This document shows, one piece after another, positions 11,762 through 23,603 of a DNA stretch of 64,000 nt. Source of the stretch: Aselliscus stoliczkanus (lineage: Eukaryota; Chordata; Mammalia; Chiroptera; Hipposideridae); contig CM066734.1 of assembly GCA_033961575.1 (NCBI GenBank), positions 84,342,501 to 84,406,500 on the forward strand. The letters are read 5' to 3'. How positions within the stretch are numbered: position 1 is the stretch's first letter; every line of letters begins with the position of its first letter. Below the pieces are notes generated by a model. It was not told the DNA's origin, made no database searches, and saw only the letters and a list, made by a program, of their open reading frames with translations. Position numbers and translations under genes: made by a program.

Positions 11762-11930
11762 ATGGAGTTCCAAGACCTGCTCCAGGTACCTGTCCTCATG
11801 AGGTCTACAGTCTAAGGAGGAGAAAGACTAAAAACAAATATAGAAGTAGTCAGAGAATGATACGAGTTAGGGAGAAAAATAAAGCAGTGACAAAGATGAC
11901 CAATGAATGTTGTTATTTTTATAGTGTTCA
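11762..11930. repeat. Ancient LINE-like fragment
   Basis: The wording tgtcctcatgaggtctacag followed by ctaaggagg and aaacaaatatagaagtag resembles the common L2-type segment (...catggagcttacattctagtgg...). Very diverged. Confidence 0.35.
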
Positions 11931-12269
11931 CTGAAGGTCATCAGTGAATGGGATCTAGTATGTATTACCAAAGGCTGTGAATTTGCTTAATGAAGTTCAG
12001 CACTCATATAATATAGTAGGAATATTATTGAGAATATTATGGATTATAAAGTTCAAGGAACTAGGAAGTTGGATTTCAATTGATGCAGTGTCTTCAATGT
12101 ATTATAACATAAATAGATATTTAGGCTTTTTTATGGTGAGCTGGAGAGATTTCCACCAGTTTTTTGGTGGAAGATGGAGCAGCAGTCCTAGCGATTTCTC
12201 AAAAAGTGGTAATTTCATCAGTGGTAACTTACGTGTGCAACAATAAGTAATGACTAGTAACTATCATAG

Positions 12270-12420
12270 AGTACTTTTGGGCCCATATTGCTATTTCTTT
12301 TGCACTACATTGTATACTCTGGAAGTGCAAGAACAGTGTATATCCAGCTCCCAGTACAGTTTTGGTACATAGCACCTGCTTAAGAAATATTTGTTGTGTT
12401 AATTAATGAATAGTACTCAA
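12270..12420 (+). repeat. L2 3' end fragment
   Basis: Contains tggtacatagcacctgctta and gaaatatttgttgtg...taatgaata, typical of the L2 3' end. Confidence 0.5.
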
Positions 12421-13335
12421 ATATTCATATTCCAAATCTGTAAGAAAAAAAAATGAAGCAATAGCAACGTACCAAAAATATTTAGAGCAGTGTGAGCCAT
12501 GTCATTGTTCTTATCTTTCAGAGCATTCAACATCAGTTTACAGAAGAAGTATCTCTATAGAATTTACCTGTTTCCTTCCTTTCTCTGGAGCAGGTGCCAG
12601 GGAGAGTTCAAAATGCCTATTCTATCAGTGTGTGCTCATAGAGTCTGTATCTTTGTGATGTTTATCATTTAAAAAATATTTATTGAGAATGCACATTTTC
12701 AAGATACTGTGCAAGACAAAATGAGAGTGAAAGAATTGATAAAAATCACCATTATTGTTCTCAAGAAACCTATTTCACCAATAAGAAATGTTCTCATTAT
12801 TTCCCATGTAAATATTTATAATGAAATTATTATTTAAGTTTTGTATTTACATTACCCTTCCTTACCTCTGATCCCCATCTTAGGAGGCAGCCATGTTCAG
12901 CATTCTTTGCCCTTGTTTTGGTAATCACGATCATATATCTAGTTACATGTTTTCATTATAATGTATTTCCTTTTAACTAGAGAAAAGTAATTTAGTTTTC
13001 ATAATCCTCCTCTACTACAAGAAGTAGTTTTCCTCACCAAACCCCACTGAAATGACAGCACTAGGACAAGGAACATAAATCTGTAGAAACTGAGGGTCAG
13101 CTACTACTAAATATGAAGTTGAGAAAACAATAAGATTGGCTGAAATTCTGTATAAATGCAATCACACACATTTATGCACAACCACAAATACATATTCACA
13201 CAAATATATGTTCACACTCTTTACTACCTCTCATTCTCTCAATATATATAATGATATAGTTTTTGGTTAAATCAACATTCAGTGTATACATTCTATTATT
13301 ATATGTGTCTTATCCCTGCTGAGCCAAGTAGAGCG
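12421..13335. other. Intronic sequence, little recognisable
   Basis: Possible ancient LINE trace near 12670-12780; otherwise nothing supported. Confidence 0.35.
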
Positions 13336-14469
13336 CTATGATAACAATTTTTCTTTTATAAAGTGTTTTTTTTTTCTTGAATTTAATAAGGACATCTTAT
13401 TTTGATTTGCTTAGTTTTGGGTGTGTACCTATCAGTAATGTATCTTCAGATTGTCTTCCAGGAGTGTTGATCTCTTGTCAGTACCTTCTGACCTAGCAGG
13501 TAACCTGTAAATTACATATTATTCCTGGAGAGTTCTCTCAGTAGTCCTGTTCCCACCCAGACACAGTACTTTCCAGGCAGGGCTCAGCTACTGCTCAGGG
13601 ATGTCCCTTCACGGAGACCCTAACAATCTCGTCACCTCTCTCAATTCCCTGTTTTTCGGATGCCATTTCGTCTTTCTTGGTTTATTTCTATTAGTTTCCA
13701 GTGACAGTGCATTGAGATAAAAATGTTTGAGATCTTGTAGGTCTGTAAATATCTTTATTCTGCCCTCATACATGATTAGTTATCTGTGGAAAGTATTCTA
13801 GGCTAGACATTTGTTTTCCCTCAAAATATTTGAAGAGATTGCTCTATTATTACTGCTGAGAAACCTGGTACTACTGCTGAAAAATCTGAAAAATCTAATG
13901 TCATTTGACTCTTGCTTCTTTTACTCAGTATTTCTACTTTGTCTTAAGACAAAATTTCTATTTTTGTCTTAAGCTCTTAGGGCTTCTCTTATCCAGTGTT
14001 CTAAATTTCAGGCAGTTATGCCTTGAAGTATGGTTTTATTTTTCATTTACTATGTCCTTTCAATAAAAAAATATGAATGCCCCCTGATATTGGGGGATTT
14101 TCTTACAGAGTTTGTTTCTCTTTTCCTTTCTTCAACTCATATTAATCAGATGTTGGAGATTTTGAGTTGCCCCCCATCCTGCCCTTTTTTTTTTTCATCT
14201 TTTTTTTCTTCTATTTTCTGCTCTTTATTCTACTTTCAAAGACTTTGTTAACTTTCTCTTCCAGAGTTTATGAGTTCATTTCTATTATCATATTTTACAT
14301 TTTTTGAGCTATTTTTATATTCTATGTTCTTTACACTATTACGCACATGTTTCATGCATAAAATGTGTTATATCTCTAAGGTGATTAGTAATAATTTTTG
14401 TTTGCTTTTTCATTTATCATCTACCAGATTCATATTGATTTTCAACTAAATTTCGTCCTGTTTGTTTTA
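13336..14469 (-). repeat. Probable old L1-type fragment, antisense
   Basis: T-rich sequence with the texture of old antisense L1 (for example ctaatgtcatttgactcttg and later pyrimidine-rich frames). No intact frame. Assignment is by pattern only. Confidence 0.35.
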
Positions 14470-14474
14470 ACCTA

Positions 14475-14505
<31 letters not shown>

Positions 14506-14593
14506 AGTGTCACTGGCCCTCATATGTGGGACCCGAACCGGGGCCGCTGGCTTCCCAAGCCCGCGCTTAACCACCGCGCCACTCGGCCGGCCC
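14470..14593 (-). mobile_element. Very young tRNA-derived SINE
   Basis: Long poly(T), then ggcagtgtcactggccctca, gtgggacccgaaccggggcc, and ccactcggccggcccc. A perfect 16-bp target duplication cgtcctgtttgtttta (14454-14469 and 14594-14609) and the clean body suggest a recent insertion. Confidence 0.92.
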
Positions 14594-14609
14594 CGTCCTG
14601 TTTGTTTTA

Positions 14610-15685
14610 GACTCTTTCTTTTATATTTGAGGTTTTCCTGATGTCAACTGCTACTTAGCTGCTTGTGTTTCAGAATGAGGCACTGTGTGGCTGCCTTGTA
14701 TCTCTGCATGCCTGGGGATTGAGGTTAGGACTACTCTCAGTTTATTTAGTCTGGGCCATTCATTGGGAAATCCACAACTGTTAAATCTGCATGGCACTGT
14801 TCTTGGGAGGATTACATTCCCCAGAAAGAAATTATCTGATCAGACATAAGGATATAAGGCTGTTGCATTCCAGACTGAGTGGGCCAGTGGTATTTCATTC
14901 AAAAAGTATATTTTCATTTAAATCTTCTGCATCTTTGTGACATCCACTCCTCGCGCACCTGGTGACTCAGAGTCTGGGGCCACTGTGCTTCTACCTCCTT
15001 TGAAAGTACCCTCCTTCCTTCTACCCACCTGGGGAAAAGCCATCTGATTGCATTTATACATAATTCATCCAATCTTGTCGTTTTTCCAACTTTACAGTCA
15101 GTCGTACCTGGTACCCCAGTTTCTATGGTTCTTTTTGTCCTAATGCTGTCATTTCAGTGGAGTTTGGTGAGGAAGGTGAGATAAATCGTGTGCTTACTCT
15201 TCCATTTTCAACCAATGCCTATATACACACTTTTTGCATTTTTTTGTTGAAAAATAATATTATAACAAAGAAATGCATTTTAGGACTGGGAAGACATGCT
15301 GTCTTTGGTTTATTCAGTAGAGTTATTGAAGCACCTATTTGAAAATGGTCTGGATGGATGATTATATGGTTTTCTTAAAAGATATACTTTGATTACTTAG
15401 GCTATTGGAAATATTTTTAGTTAGGTAAGAATATTTTTAAAAATAAATTACAAGATATTTTTTAAGAGATAAATTTTTAAAATCTGAGAAATAGGTAGCA
15501 CTCCTCTTTTGGAAAACTAGTTTTGCTAGTAGAAGAATAATGTTACTTTCCTATAATAGGTGGGTGTTTAGAATATCAAACTGCTATAATAATTTTACTC
15601 ATTTTTTAAAAAAAACATTCTGGTAAGCGAGGTTCAGTTAAGAAGGACTTCAGATAGACTGCTTTTGTTCAGGCCAAGTGCTCAG
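14610..15685. other. Intronic sequence without recognised features
   Basis: Slightly GC-richer at 14640-15150, otherwise AT-rich. No gene, RNA or repeat identified. Confidence 0.35.
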
Positions 15686-16062
15686 GCTGCTGTATCAAAA
15701 TACCACAGACTGGGAACTTAAATGGCAGACATTGATTTTTCTCACCATCTGGAGGCTGGAAGTCCGAGATCAGTGAGCCAGTCTGGTCAGGTTTTTGGTG
15801 ACCGTACTTTTCCTTGTTTTTAGACAGTCACTCTCCTGCTGTGTATTCACATGACCTTTCCTTGGTGCATTCATGTGGAAAGAGAGAGACCTTTCTCTTC
15901 CTCTTTTTATATAATAAACCACATTGTATGGGCACCACCTCATGGCCTCATCTAAACCTAATTACTTCCCAAAGGCTGCATCTCCAATTACCATAGCATT
16001 GGGGATTAAGGCCTCAATATATGGATTGGGGGTGAGCACAAATAATCATTGCATAACAAAGT
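15686..16062 (-). repeat. MLT1-class (ERVL-MaLR) LTR, antisense
   Basis: Starts near gctgctgtatcaaaatacca, continues catctggaggctggaagtcc, and ends with gcctcaatatatggattggg. This is the reverse of the MLT1 LTR pattern. Same family at 17.82, 40.18, 44.92 and 47.49 kb. Confidence 0.75.
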
Positions 16063-16366
16063 ACTTCTGTGGTAATTTGTCTCATTACATTACATATAAA
16101 TAAATATTATCTTTATTCTACATGTAAATCCTGATTCCTCATAATTTATGGGGTACATTTCCAAATTCAAATACTGATTATTTTCCTGTTTTATTCATTT
16201 AAAGGACATTGTTGTATAAGAGTTATTTTTCCAAAATGTGGAACCATACTCTTAGCGTTCAAATCCTTAATATGCTGCTAACTAGCTGTGTAGCAAAGAT
16301 GTGATATCTCTGTGGTTCCTATTCTATATCATGAGGAGAATAATAAAGCCTTCAAAAGCCTATTGT

Positions 16367-16492
16367 GGGGCCGGCAGAGTGGCATGGTGGTTAAGCGGTG
16401 GTTTGGGAAGCCAGCGGCCCTGGTTCGGGTCCCACATATGAGGGCCAGTGACACTGCCCTCCAAAAAAAAACACAAAAAAACAAAAAAATAA
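16367..16492 (+). mobile_element. tRNA-derived SINE (Rhin-1-like)
   Basis: Sense copy: ggggccggcagagtggcatg, tRNA-like B-box region ggttcgggtcc, then gagggccagtgacactgccc and an A-rich tail. Flanked by imperfect cYattgtgg. Confidence 0.85.
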
Positions 16493-16576
16493 ACCAATTG
16501 TGGAGATTAGGTAGGTTAATAGAAGCAAAGTACTTATAACAGTACCTAGAATGTTGTAACTACTATATAATTTTGG

Positions 16577-16605
16577 TATTATTATTATTATTATTATTAT
16601 TATTA
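16577..16605. repeat. (ATT)n microsatellite
   Basis: About ten ATT units, 180 bp before the second NPFFR2 exon. Confidence 0.9.
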
Positions 16606-16647
16606 GTGTACTAAAAAAAAGACCTCTGGATATATTAATGAGAATAA

Positions 16648-16884
<237 letters not shown>

Positions 16885-17052
16885 TAAGTCAGCACCAAAA
16901 TCTGAATCCAGAAAAAATGGGCATGTCTTCAGTTAACCAGAGCAAAATGTATAATCTACTAAACTGGAGAAATACCTACCAAAATGTTTGTATCCATGCT
17001 ACCTACCCCTTTAAGAGAAAGACATATCTATATATCTCTATCTCTATCTATA

Positions 17053-17296
17053 TACTGGGGTTGCCAAAAAAATGTATACAAGTAGACACTTTGGTCATTG
17101 TTGCTTACGCAATAGTTCACTGTAATCAGAAGTGTCTCAGTGCTGATGATAACCACTTTGAGCACCTCTTGTAATTGCGGAAGTCAGAAGTGATTTGTCT
17201 TCATCTTTTGTTATCAGTATATATTGAGTGTTAAAATTTTAATACAGTTTTCCTTTCTTAAAATGTGTACACATTTTTTTGGCTTCCTCTGTGTAT
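17053..17296. mobile_element. Mariner-like element remnant with inverted ends
   Basis: The left end actggggttgccaaaaaaat matches the inverted right end, which reads atttttttggcttcctctgt on the + strand. Between them lie about 200 bp, including tgataaccactttgagcacc, which reads as a mariner-type C-terminal fragment (DNHFEHLL then stop). TA flanks fit. No intact transposase. Confidence 0.65.
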
Positions 17297-17312
17297 AAGA
17301 AGATCCCATCCC

Positions 17313-17420
17313 GGGCCGGCCGAGTGGCGTGGTGGTTGAACGCTGGCTTGGGAGGCCAGTGGCCCCGGTTCGGATCCCGTGTATGAGGTTCAGTGACACT
17401 GCCCTAAAAAAAAAAAGAAA
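17313..17420 (+). mobile_element. tRNA-derived SINE (Rhin-1-like)
   Basis: Starts gggccggccgagtggcgtgg, contains ggttcggatcc, and ends in poly(A). Perfect duplication atcccatccc at 17303-17312 and 17421-17430. It lies directly beside the mariner remnant. Confidence 0.88.
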
Positions 17421-17707
17421 ATCCCATCCCCATTTACTATCTCACTGGGGGTTAGATTTTCAACATATGGATTTTGGGGCACTCAAACATGCAGTTCAAA
17501 ACAGAAAATATTTTCACACCAAAATCTTGAATTTTCTAATGGTAGAAATGTCAATGTGCTGAAATATATTTGAAATTTTATCCATATTCTAAGATTAAAA
17601 TTCATCAATACATTCATTTATAAACATTGTTAATCTGTGCCCAGCACTAGGCTGAGTTGTGTAACATCTAAGTATATACGTGTTCATATATATACATACA
17701 TACATAT

Positions 17708-17710
<3 letters not shown>

Positions 17711-17738
<28 letters not shown>
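17711..17738. repeat. (AC)n microsatellite
   Basis: Fourteen AC units. Confidence 0.95.
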
Positions 17739-17742
<4 letters not shown>

Positions 17743-17821
17743 GCTTAAGGAATAAGGAAAAAAACTACTAAATGTCCATATTTTAAAGTTAAATAATTAA
17801 GGATGATACATATCTTCATTT

Positions 17822-18180
17822 GAGCTGCTATATAATGAGATACCATAGATATCATGGATTAAACAGAAGATGTTTATTTCTTACAGTTCTAGAGGCTGGG
17901 TAGTTTAAGATCAGGATCCCATAGATTCAATGTCTGAGGGGAGTTCCCTTCCTGGTTTCAGGGGGCCCTCTTCTTGTATCCTCACATGGTAGAGAGTCCA
18001 AGCTCTCATCTCTTTTATTTTCCTAAAAGTGCACTAATCCCATTATGAGGATTCCACTCTCATGTCCCTATCTCAACATAATTACTTTCCAAAGGTCCCA
18101 CCTCCATATACCATCCCATGGAGGAGTTAGGTTTTCAACATAAGGATGTGGGGTACACTCAAACATGCAGTCCATAACAT
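17822..18180 (-). repeat. MLT1-class LTR, antisense
   Basis: Contains ttacagttctagaggctggg, ccaaaggtcccacctccata, and ends aaacatgcagtccataacat. Reverse of MLT1. Confidence 0.75.
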
Positions 18181-18600
18181 TATAATTTTATTATTTTCAC
18201 ACTAGAATCTTGGAATTTTCTAATGATGGAAATGTAAGTGTGCTGAAATATATCTATATTTTTAGATAAATTTCATTAATACATTCATTTATAAACATTC
18301 AACAATATGCCTGGTCTTCCTCCCATTTTAAGAAAGTTAAATATTGTCCTTAAGGCAACAGGGAGCTATTGCAGTCTTTTAAACAGAGGAATGATGACTA
18401 ATTTTCATTTTGGAAAAACAGGTAGAAATTATTTGGAATTATGTAAAATTAGAGACAGGTAGAACATTTAAGAAACTTTTGTAACTCAGAAGGGAGAAGA
18501 TGCATGAATTTGTTAAGGCAGTGGCAATGGCAATTAAGAGATACTTGAGAAGGAAACCGAACAATGACCTGAAAGATATCTCCCTAAGTGAAGGAACTGG
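18181..18600. repeat. Ancient LINE-like fragment and unique sequence
   Basis: At 18350-18560 the run gggagctattgcagtctttt...gaggaatgatgac resembles an L2-type 3' region. The rest is unassigned. Confidence 0.3.
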
Positions 18601-18661
18601 ACACACACACACACACACACCTACCTGCCCCCTCCACACACATACACAGAGAGAGAGAGAG
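18601..18661. repeat. (AC)n then (AG)n simple repeats
   Basis: About ten AC units at 18601-18620 and seven AG units ending at 18661, separated by a short mixed sequence. Confidence 0.9.
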
Positions 18662-19595
18662 ATTTAAAAAGATGAAATATAGTAGAATTGTTGATCAAAA
18701 AACTTATCATATATATCTAGTTTATTTGGTTTGTCATGTAGATCTAGTTTATCTAGAGAATAGAATTTAAACATGTGCTAACCACTATATGGCAAAGATA
18801 CCTTTTTACATTAAATTTCCCAATTTACTATATACTGTCTACTATTATACTACTTTTTGCATACTGCTTATTTGTTATCATATTTATACTATTTTTATAC
18901 TAGTAAGTAGTTATGCTACTCCTAAATTATTTTAATGTGAATGTATATGATAAATTTTGTTCCTCAATTATATAATTATACATGCCATTTTACAATGAAT
19001 AAAAACCTATAATTTCCTTCTCATTTTTGACTTGAATATTGAGATTATCAGGTTTATTTCCACATTACATTTAGTATTAGATGTCCCTAAATTTCTTTTT
19101 CACTGTTTCTAGCATCTCCTGAACAGAGATTTAGAAATTAGCATTGCTCTTTATTTTAAAAAGTAAATGAAGTTATAATAATAAATAAATTGTGCTATAT
19201 TTGTTTATTTGATGAATAATTATACAATGGTTAAAAATAATGAGCTAGGTCAACATATATCAAAATGCATGAATCTCAAAAACATACAATCTTAAAAAAG
19301 ACTGATATATAATGATACATATAACATGGTGCCATTATAAAATTTAAAATATTATAGATGCAGACTAATACTCTAAAAGCATAAAAAATATGACAGTAAG
19401 GATACATGACAACTTCAATATTTCTGTGGAAAGAGGATGATGACAGAGATTAAGTAGATCTACCAAAAGAATTTCAACTGTATCTGTAATGTTTTAGATT
19501 TTTAAAAAACTGATGAAAATATAGTCACCTACTGTAACTGATGGTTTAATTCACACTGTTACTGCCTGTCTTCCCATCAATACATCACTTTTCGA
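18662..19595. other. AT-rich intronic sequence
   Basis: No gene, RNA or repeat family recognised. Confidence 0.35.
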
Positions 19596-19990
19596 TAGTT
19601 TCAGTTACCTATTGCTATGTAACATGTCATCTTCCAAAACAAACCACTTAGTGGCTTAAAATGACATCAATATTTATTATGTTTCTGAATTTGTGATGTG
19701 GGAAGATTCAGCAAGCATAGCTTGTCTCTGCTTCATGTGGCATCAGGTGGTGGTGGTGGTGGTGGGGTCCAAGGTCAGGGATGAAGGCTCTCTCATTATC
19801 TCATTGATATCTAGGCTGGGAAGACTTGAACAACTAGAAGAAGCTCGGTTTCCTCAGGCACTCTATCTCTATTCATTTCTCCATATGGGCTCTATAGCAC
19901 AGAAGCTTTAAGGTAGCCAGACTTCTTACATGTCAGTCCAAGGCTCTGAAAGTCTGTCCTAAGAGAAAGTGCCAGTTCCCAACAACTAAA
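19596..19990. repeat. Ancient interspersed repeat, family unassigned (copy 1)
   Basis: Begins tttcagttacctattgctat, with ccacttagtggcttaaaatg. The same signature recurs at 21.6 kb. I know this as a mammal-wide repeat pattern but cannot name the family safely. Includes a short (GGT)n at 19747-19765. Confidence 0.55.
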
Positions 19991-20213
19991 ATAACTGAAC
20001 AAAAAAATCAGCTCCTTTTCTCATGTTCTCCAATCAGTGAATGTCAGGATCCCTCACCCAGTTCAAGTGAAAATCCTTGAAGCCTCCTTCTGTTTTTCAC
20101 TTCTATCTTGTCACTCTTTAAGTCCCATCAGTTCTGAGTGCTAACTGGTACTGAACCAGGGCACTATCCATTGTTGCTTGAAATAGAATACTGAGGTTTT
20201 TTTCCTAACTGGC

Positions 20214-20746
20214 TGTGATGATTAATTTTATGTGTGAATTTGACTGAGTCATGGGGGTCCAGATATTTTGTCAAACATTGTGGTTGGGTGTCTGTAAGGG
20301 TGTTTTGGATGAGATTGAATGAAATAAGAATAGAGTAAGTAGACTGAGTAAGGAAGATTACCCTCCCTAATATGGGTGGCCCTTATTCAATCAGTTGAAG
20401 GCCTGAATACAACAAAATGCTGATCCTTCCGCAAATAAGGGAAAACTCCTCCTGCCTGACTTTTGAGCTGAGACATCAGTCTTTTCCTGCCTCATACTTG
20501 AACTGAAACATCAGTTCTTCTGGGGTCTCGAGCTTGCAGCTTTTGGACGAGAGCTTACATCAGTGGCTCACCTGGAACTACACCACTGAGTCTTCTGAGT
20601 CTCCATTTTGAGTCTCCATTTTTTGCCGACTGCAGACCTTGAGATTTTTCAACCTCCATAATTGCATAAGCCAATTCCTGATAATAAGCATCTTTTAATA
20701 TATATCTTGTTGGTTCTATTTCCCTGGGAGAACCCTGACTGATGCA
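20214..20746 (+). repeat. Solo ERVL-class LTR (MLT2-like) with 5-bp target duplication
   Basis: Begins tgtgatgattaattttatgt and ends gaaccctgactgatgca, following the TG...CA rule for LTRs. Both sides carry ctggc (20209-20213 and 20747-20751), the 5-bp duplication expected for ERVL. Internal strings such as caatcagttgaaggcctgaa match my memory of the MLT2 family. No viral genes accompany it. It lies in the intron before the last NPFFR2 exon. Confidence 0.82.
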
Positions 20747-20937
20747 CTGGCCAAGTCCAAACTCTAGCATGATTTTAGCATAACTACACAATATTTCCAT
20801 TGACTATTTTCTGGCAGGGAGCATTTTCTATTTTGTTCATCTTTGTCTTTCTGAATACATACACATATATTTGTTGAATGATTAAATTTTTTAAAAAGTT
20901 TGAGTCCTTAATAGTTGGTTTAGAAAAAGAGCAAGCG

Positions 20938-21056
20938 TTGGGCTGGCGAGTGGTGCAGTGGTTAAGAGCTGTCTTGGGATGCCAGTAGTCCGGGGTTCGG
21001 ATCCCACATATGAGGGCCAGTGACCTCTGCCCTCTTTAAAAAAAAAAAAAAGGAAA
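20938..21056 (+). mobile_element. tRNA-derived SINE (Rhin-1-like)
   Basis: Body gggctggcgagtggtgcagt through gagggccagtgacctctgcc and poly(A). Perfect 15-bp target duplication gaaaaagagcaagcg at 20923-20937 and 21057-21071. Confidence 0.9.
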
Positions 21057-21619
21057 GAAAAAGAGCAAGCGCAAAATACCTACAATTGTGCCTATGAAGT
21101 TACCCATTATTTAAAGGTGAGTAAATGGGAGGATTCGCTGATTAAAAGACTGTAGGAAAAGGTGAGGTTAAGACAAAAGGCCTTATACATACAATGAAGT
21201 AGTTTCAAAGAACAACTGAACAGTCAAGGTACAAGCTCACTAGTCATTATATGAAGAAAGGGCAGATAAATTAATTTGGAGTTGCTGCTGGACCACTTAA
21301 AAGCTCTGTTTCCTCACCTGAAAATCTGCAAAGTAATAATTTTCATAACATTTCAGTTTTATAGAGTCATCACAAAAAACAAAGAAGATTAAATAGGTGA
21401 CAGTACTTTGAAAAATATAAAATGTTATACAGTTGCATAATTGGTATAATTATCTTATAATTAAAATAATGACTATCAGTAATAATAACTTCAAGGATCA
21501 CAATAACAAAATAGCAGTAAAATGAATGAGACTTACTCTACATACTGATGTTAAAATTCCATGCTCACCAAAGGATACTGGCCACTGGGAACGCACACAA
21601 TCAGAATTCATAATGCTAA

Positions 21620-21970
21620 TGCTTAGACTCTTACAGCTGTGAAACAAACCACCAAAACACTTAATGGCTTAAAACGATAATGCTTAATGTTTCCCATGAT
21701 TCTGTGGACTGGTTGAGTGTGTCTGTTTCTTCTGCCTACCTTGTTGTAGCATTACCCTGGGAATTAAACTGGGGCTAGACCATCCTAGATGACCAGCCTC
21801 TCATCCTCCAAGGTCTTTCTCTACATGGCCTGTCATCGAATTCAAGCTTCTTTACAACCTGGTAGCTGGCTTTTGAGAGGAAGCATTCCAAAAGACAAGT
21901 CTCAGTGTGCTAGTACAGAAAAGCTTCTGTTTATGTCATGCTTGTTTGGCCAAGGCAAGTTACATGGCCA
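21620..21970. repeat. Ancient interspersed repeat, family unassigned (copy 2)
   Basis: aaaccaccaaaacacttaat then ggcttaaaacgataatg: the same signature and order as the 19.6 kb copy. Confidence 0.5.
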
Positions 21971-22014
21971 AGCACACAGATAACATGGGAGAGGACCACA
22001 AAAGGGCATGAAGA

Positions 22015-22200
22015 AGCCTAAGAATATGGGCTCTGAAGCCGAACTACTTGTGTAAAAATCATGTGTAATTATGGGCAAGAATTTTACCTCTTCTAAGCCT
22101 GTTTTTCCATTTTTTAAAATGGTAAGCTTAAAGAGATAGTCCATGCAAACCAATGGAAAGGAGATAATCCATGCAAACCAATGTTCATGTTTAATATATG
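22015..22200 (+). repeat. MIR SINE
   Basis: gggctctgaagccgaactac, then gggcaagaattttacctctt and gcctgtttttccattttttaa: the classic MIR order. It lies about 225 bp before the last NPFFR2 exon. A short local duplication (atccatgcaaaccaatg-type) follows at 22138-22183. Confidence 0.75.
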
Positions 22201-22425
22201 TTAGTTACCATTAACCACTAATAGTGTTAGATATACTCTACTTATTCATATTTTGAATTAAAATTTATCTTATATCAATGACAGAAAATAGCAATGCATG
22301 CCTTTTAACTACTAATGGTAACTTTCTATGTTTTTGAGAGGCATGTGGGAATTACTTCAATACATTTAATTCATAACTCAGAAGTTATGAGTCAGGGCCT
22401 CACTGATATTTGCCTTTGATTGCAG

Positions 22426-23272
22426 GTTTCGGTGTGTCGTCTACCCTTTTAAACCAAAGCTCACTATCACGACAGCCTTTGTCATTATTGTTATCATCTG
22501 GGTCCTGGCCATTGCCATTATGTCTCCATCTGCAATAATGTTAGATGTACAAGAAGAAAAATATTACCGAGTGAGATTCAACTCCCAGAATAAAACATTT
22601 CCAGTGTACTGGTGCCGGGAAGATTGGCCCAGTATGGAAATGAGAAAGGTCTACACCACTGTGCTGTTTGCCAGTATCTACCTGGCTCCCTTGTCCTTCA
22701 TTGTCATCATGTATGGAAGGATTGGACTTTCGCTCTTCAAGATGACAGTGCCCCACACAGGCAAGCAGAACCAGGAGCAGTGGCAAGTTGTATCCAAGAA
22801 AAAGCAGAAGGTCATTAAGATGCTCCTGATCGTGGCCCTGCTTTTCATTCTCTCCTGGCTGCCCCTCTGGACACTGATGATGCTCTCAGACTATGCTGAC
22901 CTGTCTCCAAGTGAACTGCAGCTCATTAACATCTATATCTACCCTTTTGCTCACTGGCTGGCCTTTTGCAATAGCAGCATCAACCCCATTATTTATGGTT
23001 TCTTCAATGAGAATTTTCGCCGTGGTTTCAAAGATGCTTTTCACCTCCAGCTCTGCCAAAAAAGAGCAAAACCGAAGGAAGCTTCCGCCCTAAGAGCTAA
23101 AAACAATGTGGTCATAAATACAGCTCATCAGTTAACCCTGGAATCCGCAATTCAAAACCCACATGAGGAAATTTGCTATAGGAAAAATGCTGAAAACCCC
23201 AAACAGGAATTAGTGATGGAAGAATTAGGAGGAGCTACCAATAGCAATGAGATTAAAAAAGAGCTTGTGTGA
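22426..23272 (+). CDS. NPFFR2: NPFFR2 last coding exon (ICL2 to C-terminus)
   Basis: An 847-bp terminal exon after a tgattgcag acceptor (ends 22425), coding residues 143-424 and a TGA stop at 23270-23272. The three exons give 1275 coding bases, 424 residues. Visible: DRF completed with R143-F144; TM4 ([13 protein letters not shown]); ECL2 with N198 sequon (NKT) and C206 (C45.50) in [10 protein letters not shown]5 with P5.50 (IYLAPLSF); basic ICL3 (SKKKQKVIK); TM6 with SWLP at 286-289, where Ser replaces the common Cys of CWxP, as in human NPFFR2; TM7 NPIIY at 329-333; helix 8 NENFRRGF; C353 as a likely palmitoylation site. The tail continues KKELV after the point where I recall the human protein ending (NSSEI). 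The 5-residue gain and a 1-residue loss explain 424 against the human short form of about 420. No disabling change is seen. Confidence 0.97.
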
Positions 23273-23560
23273 TGATTTTAATTCTATGTGTTATATTGAA
23301 ATATTGTTGCTTTCTATGGCTTTATACTTCAATTCTTTCTAAGAATGTTCCAAAGGAAACATGTATGGAAAGCCCTCTCTGGAAAAAAAAAAGTAAACAA
23401 AATGGTCTTATGTTCAAACCAATCTTACATTATTTAAAATATGCACAGTGACTAATTTACATGTTTGCCTGGATAAATCCATTTTCTAAGAACACATTAC
23501 AAAGCCTGACCTTTTCCAACTTAGCCATTTATGTATGAATCAAGCATGCATATTATGCCT

Positions 23561-23603
<43 letters not shown>

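Noticed and set aside
22541..22818. Open frames overlapping the last NPFFR2 exon in other frames
   Set aside because: Shadows of the real coding exon.
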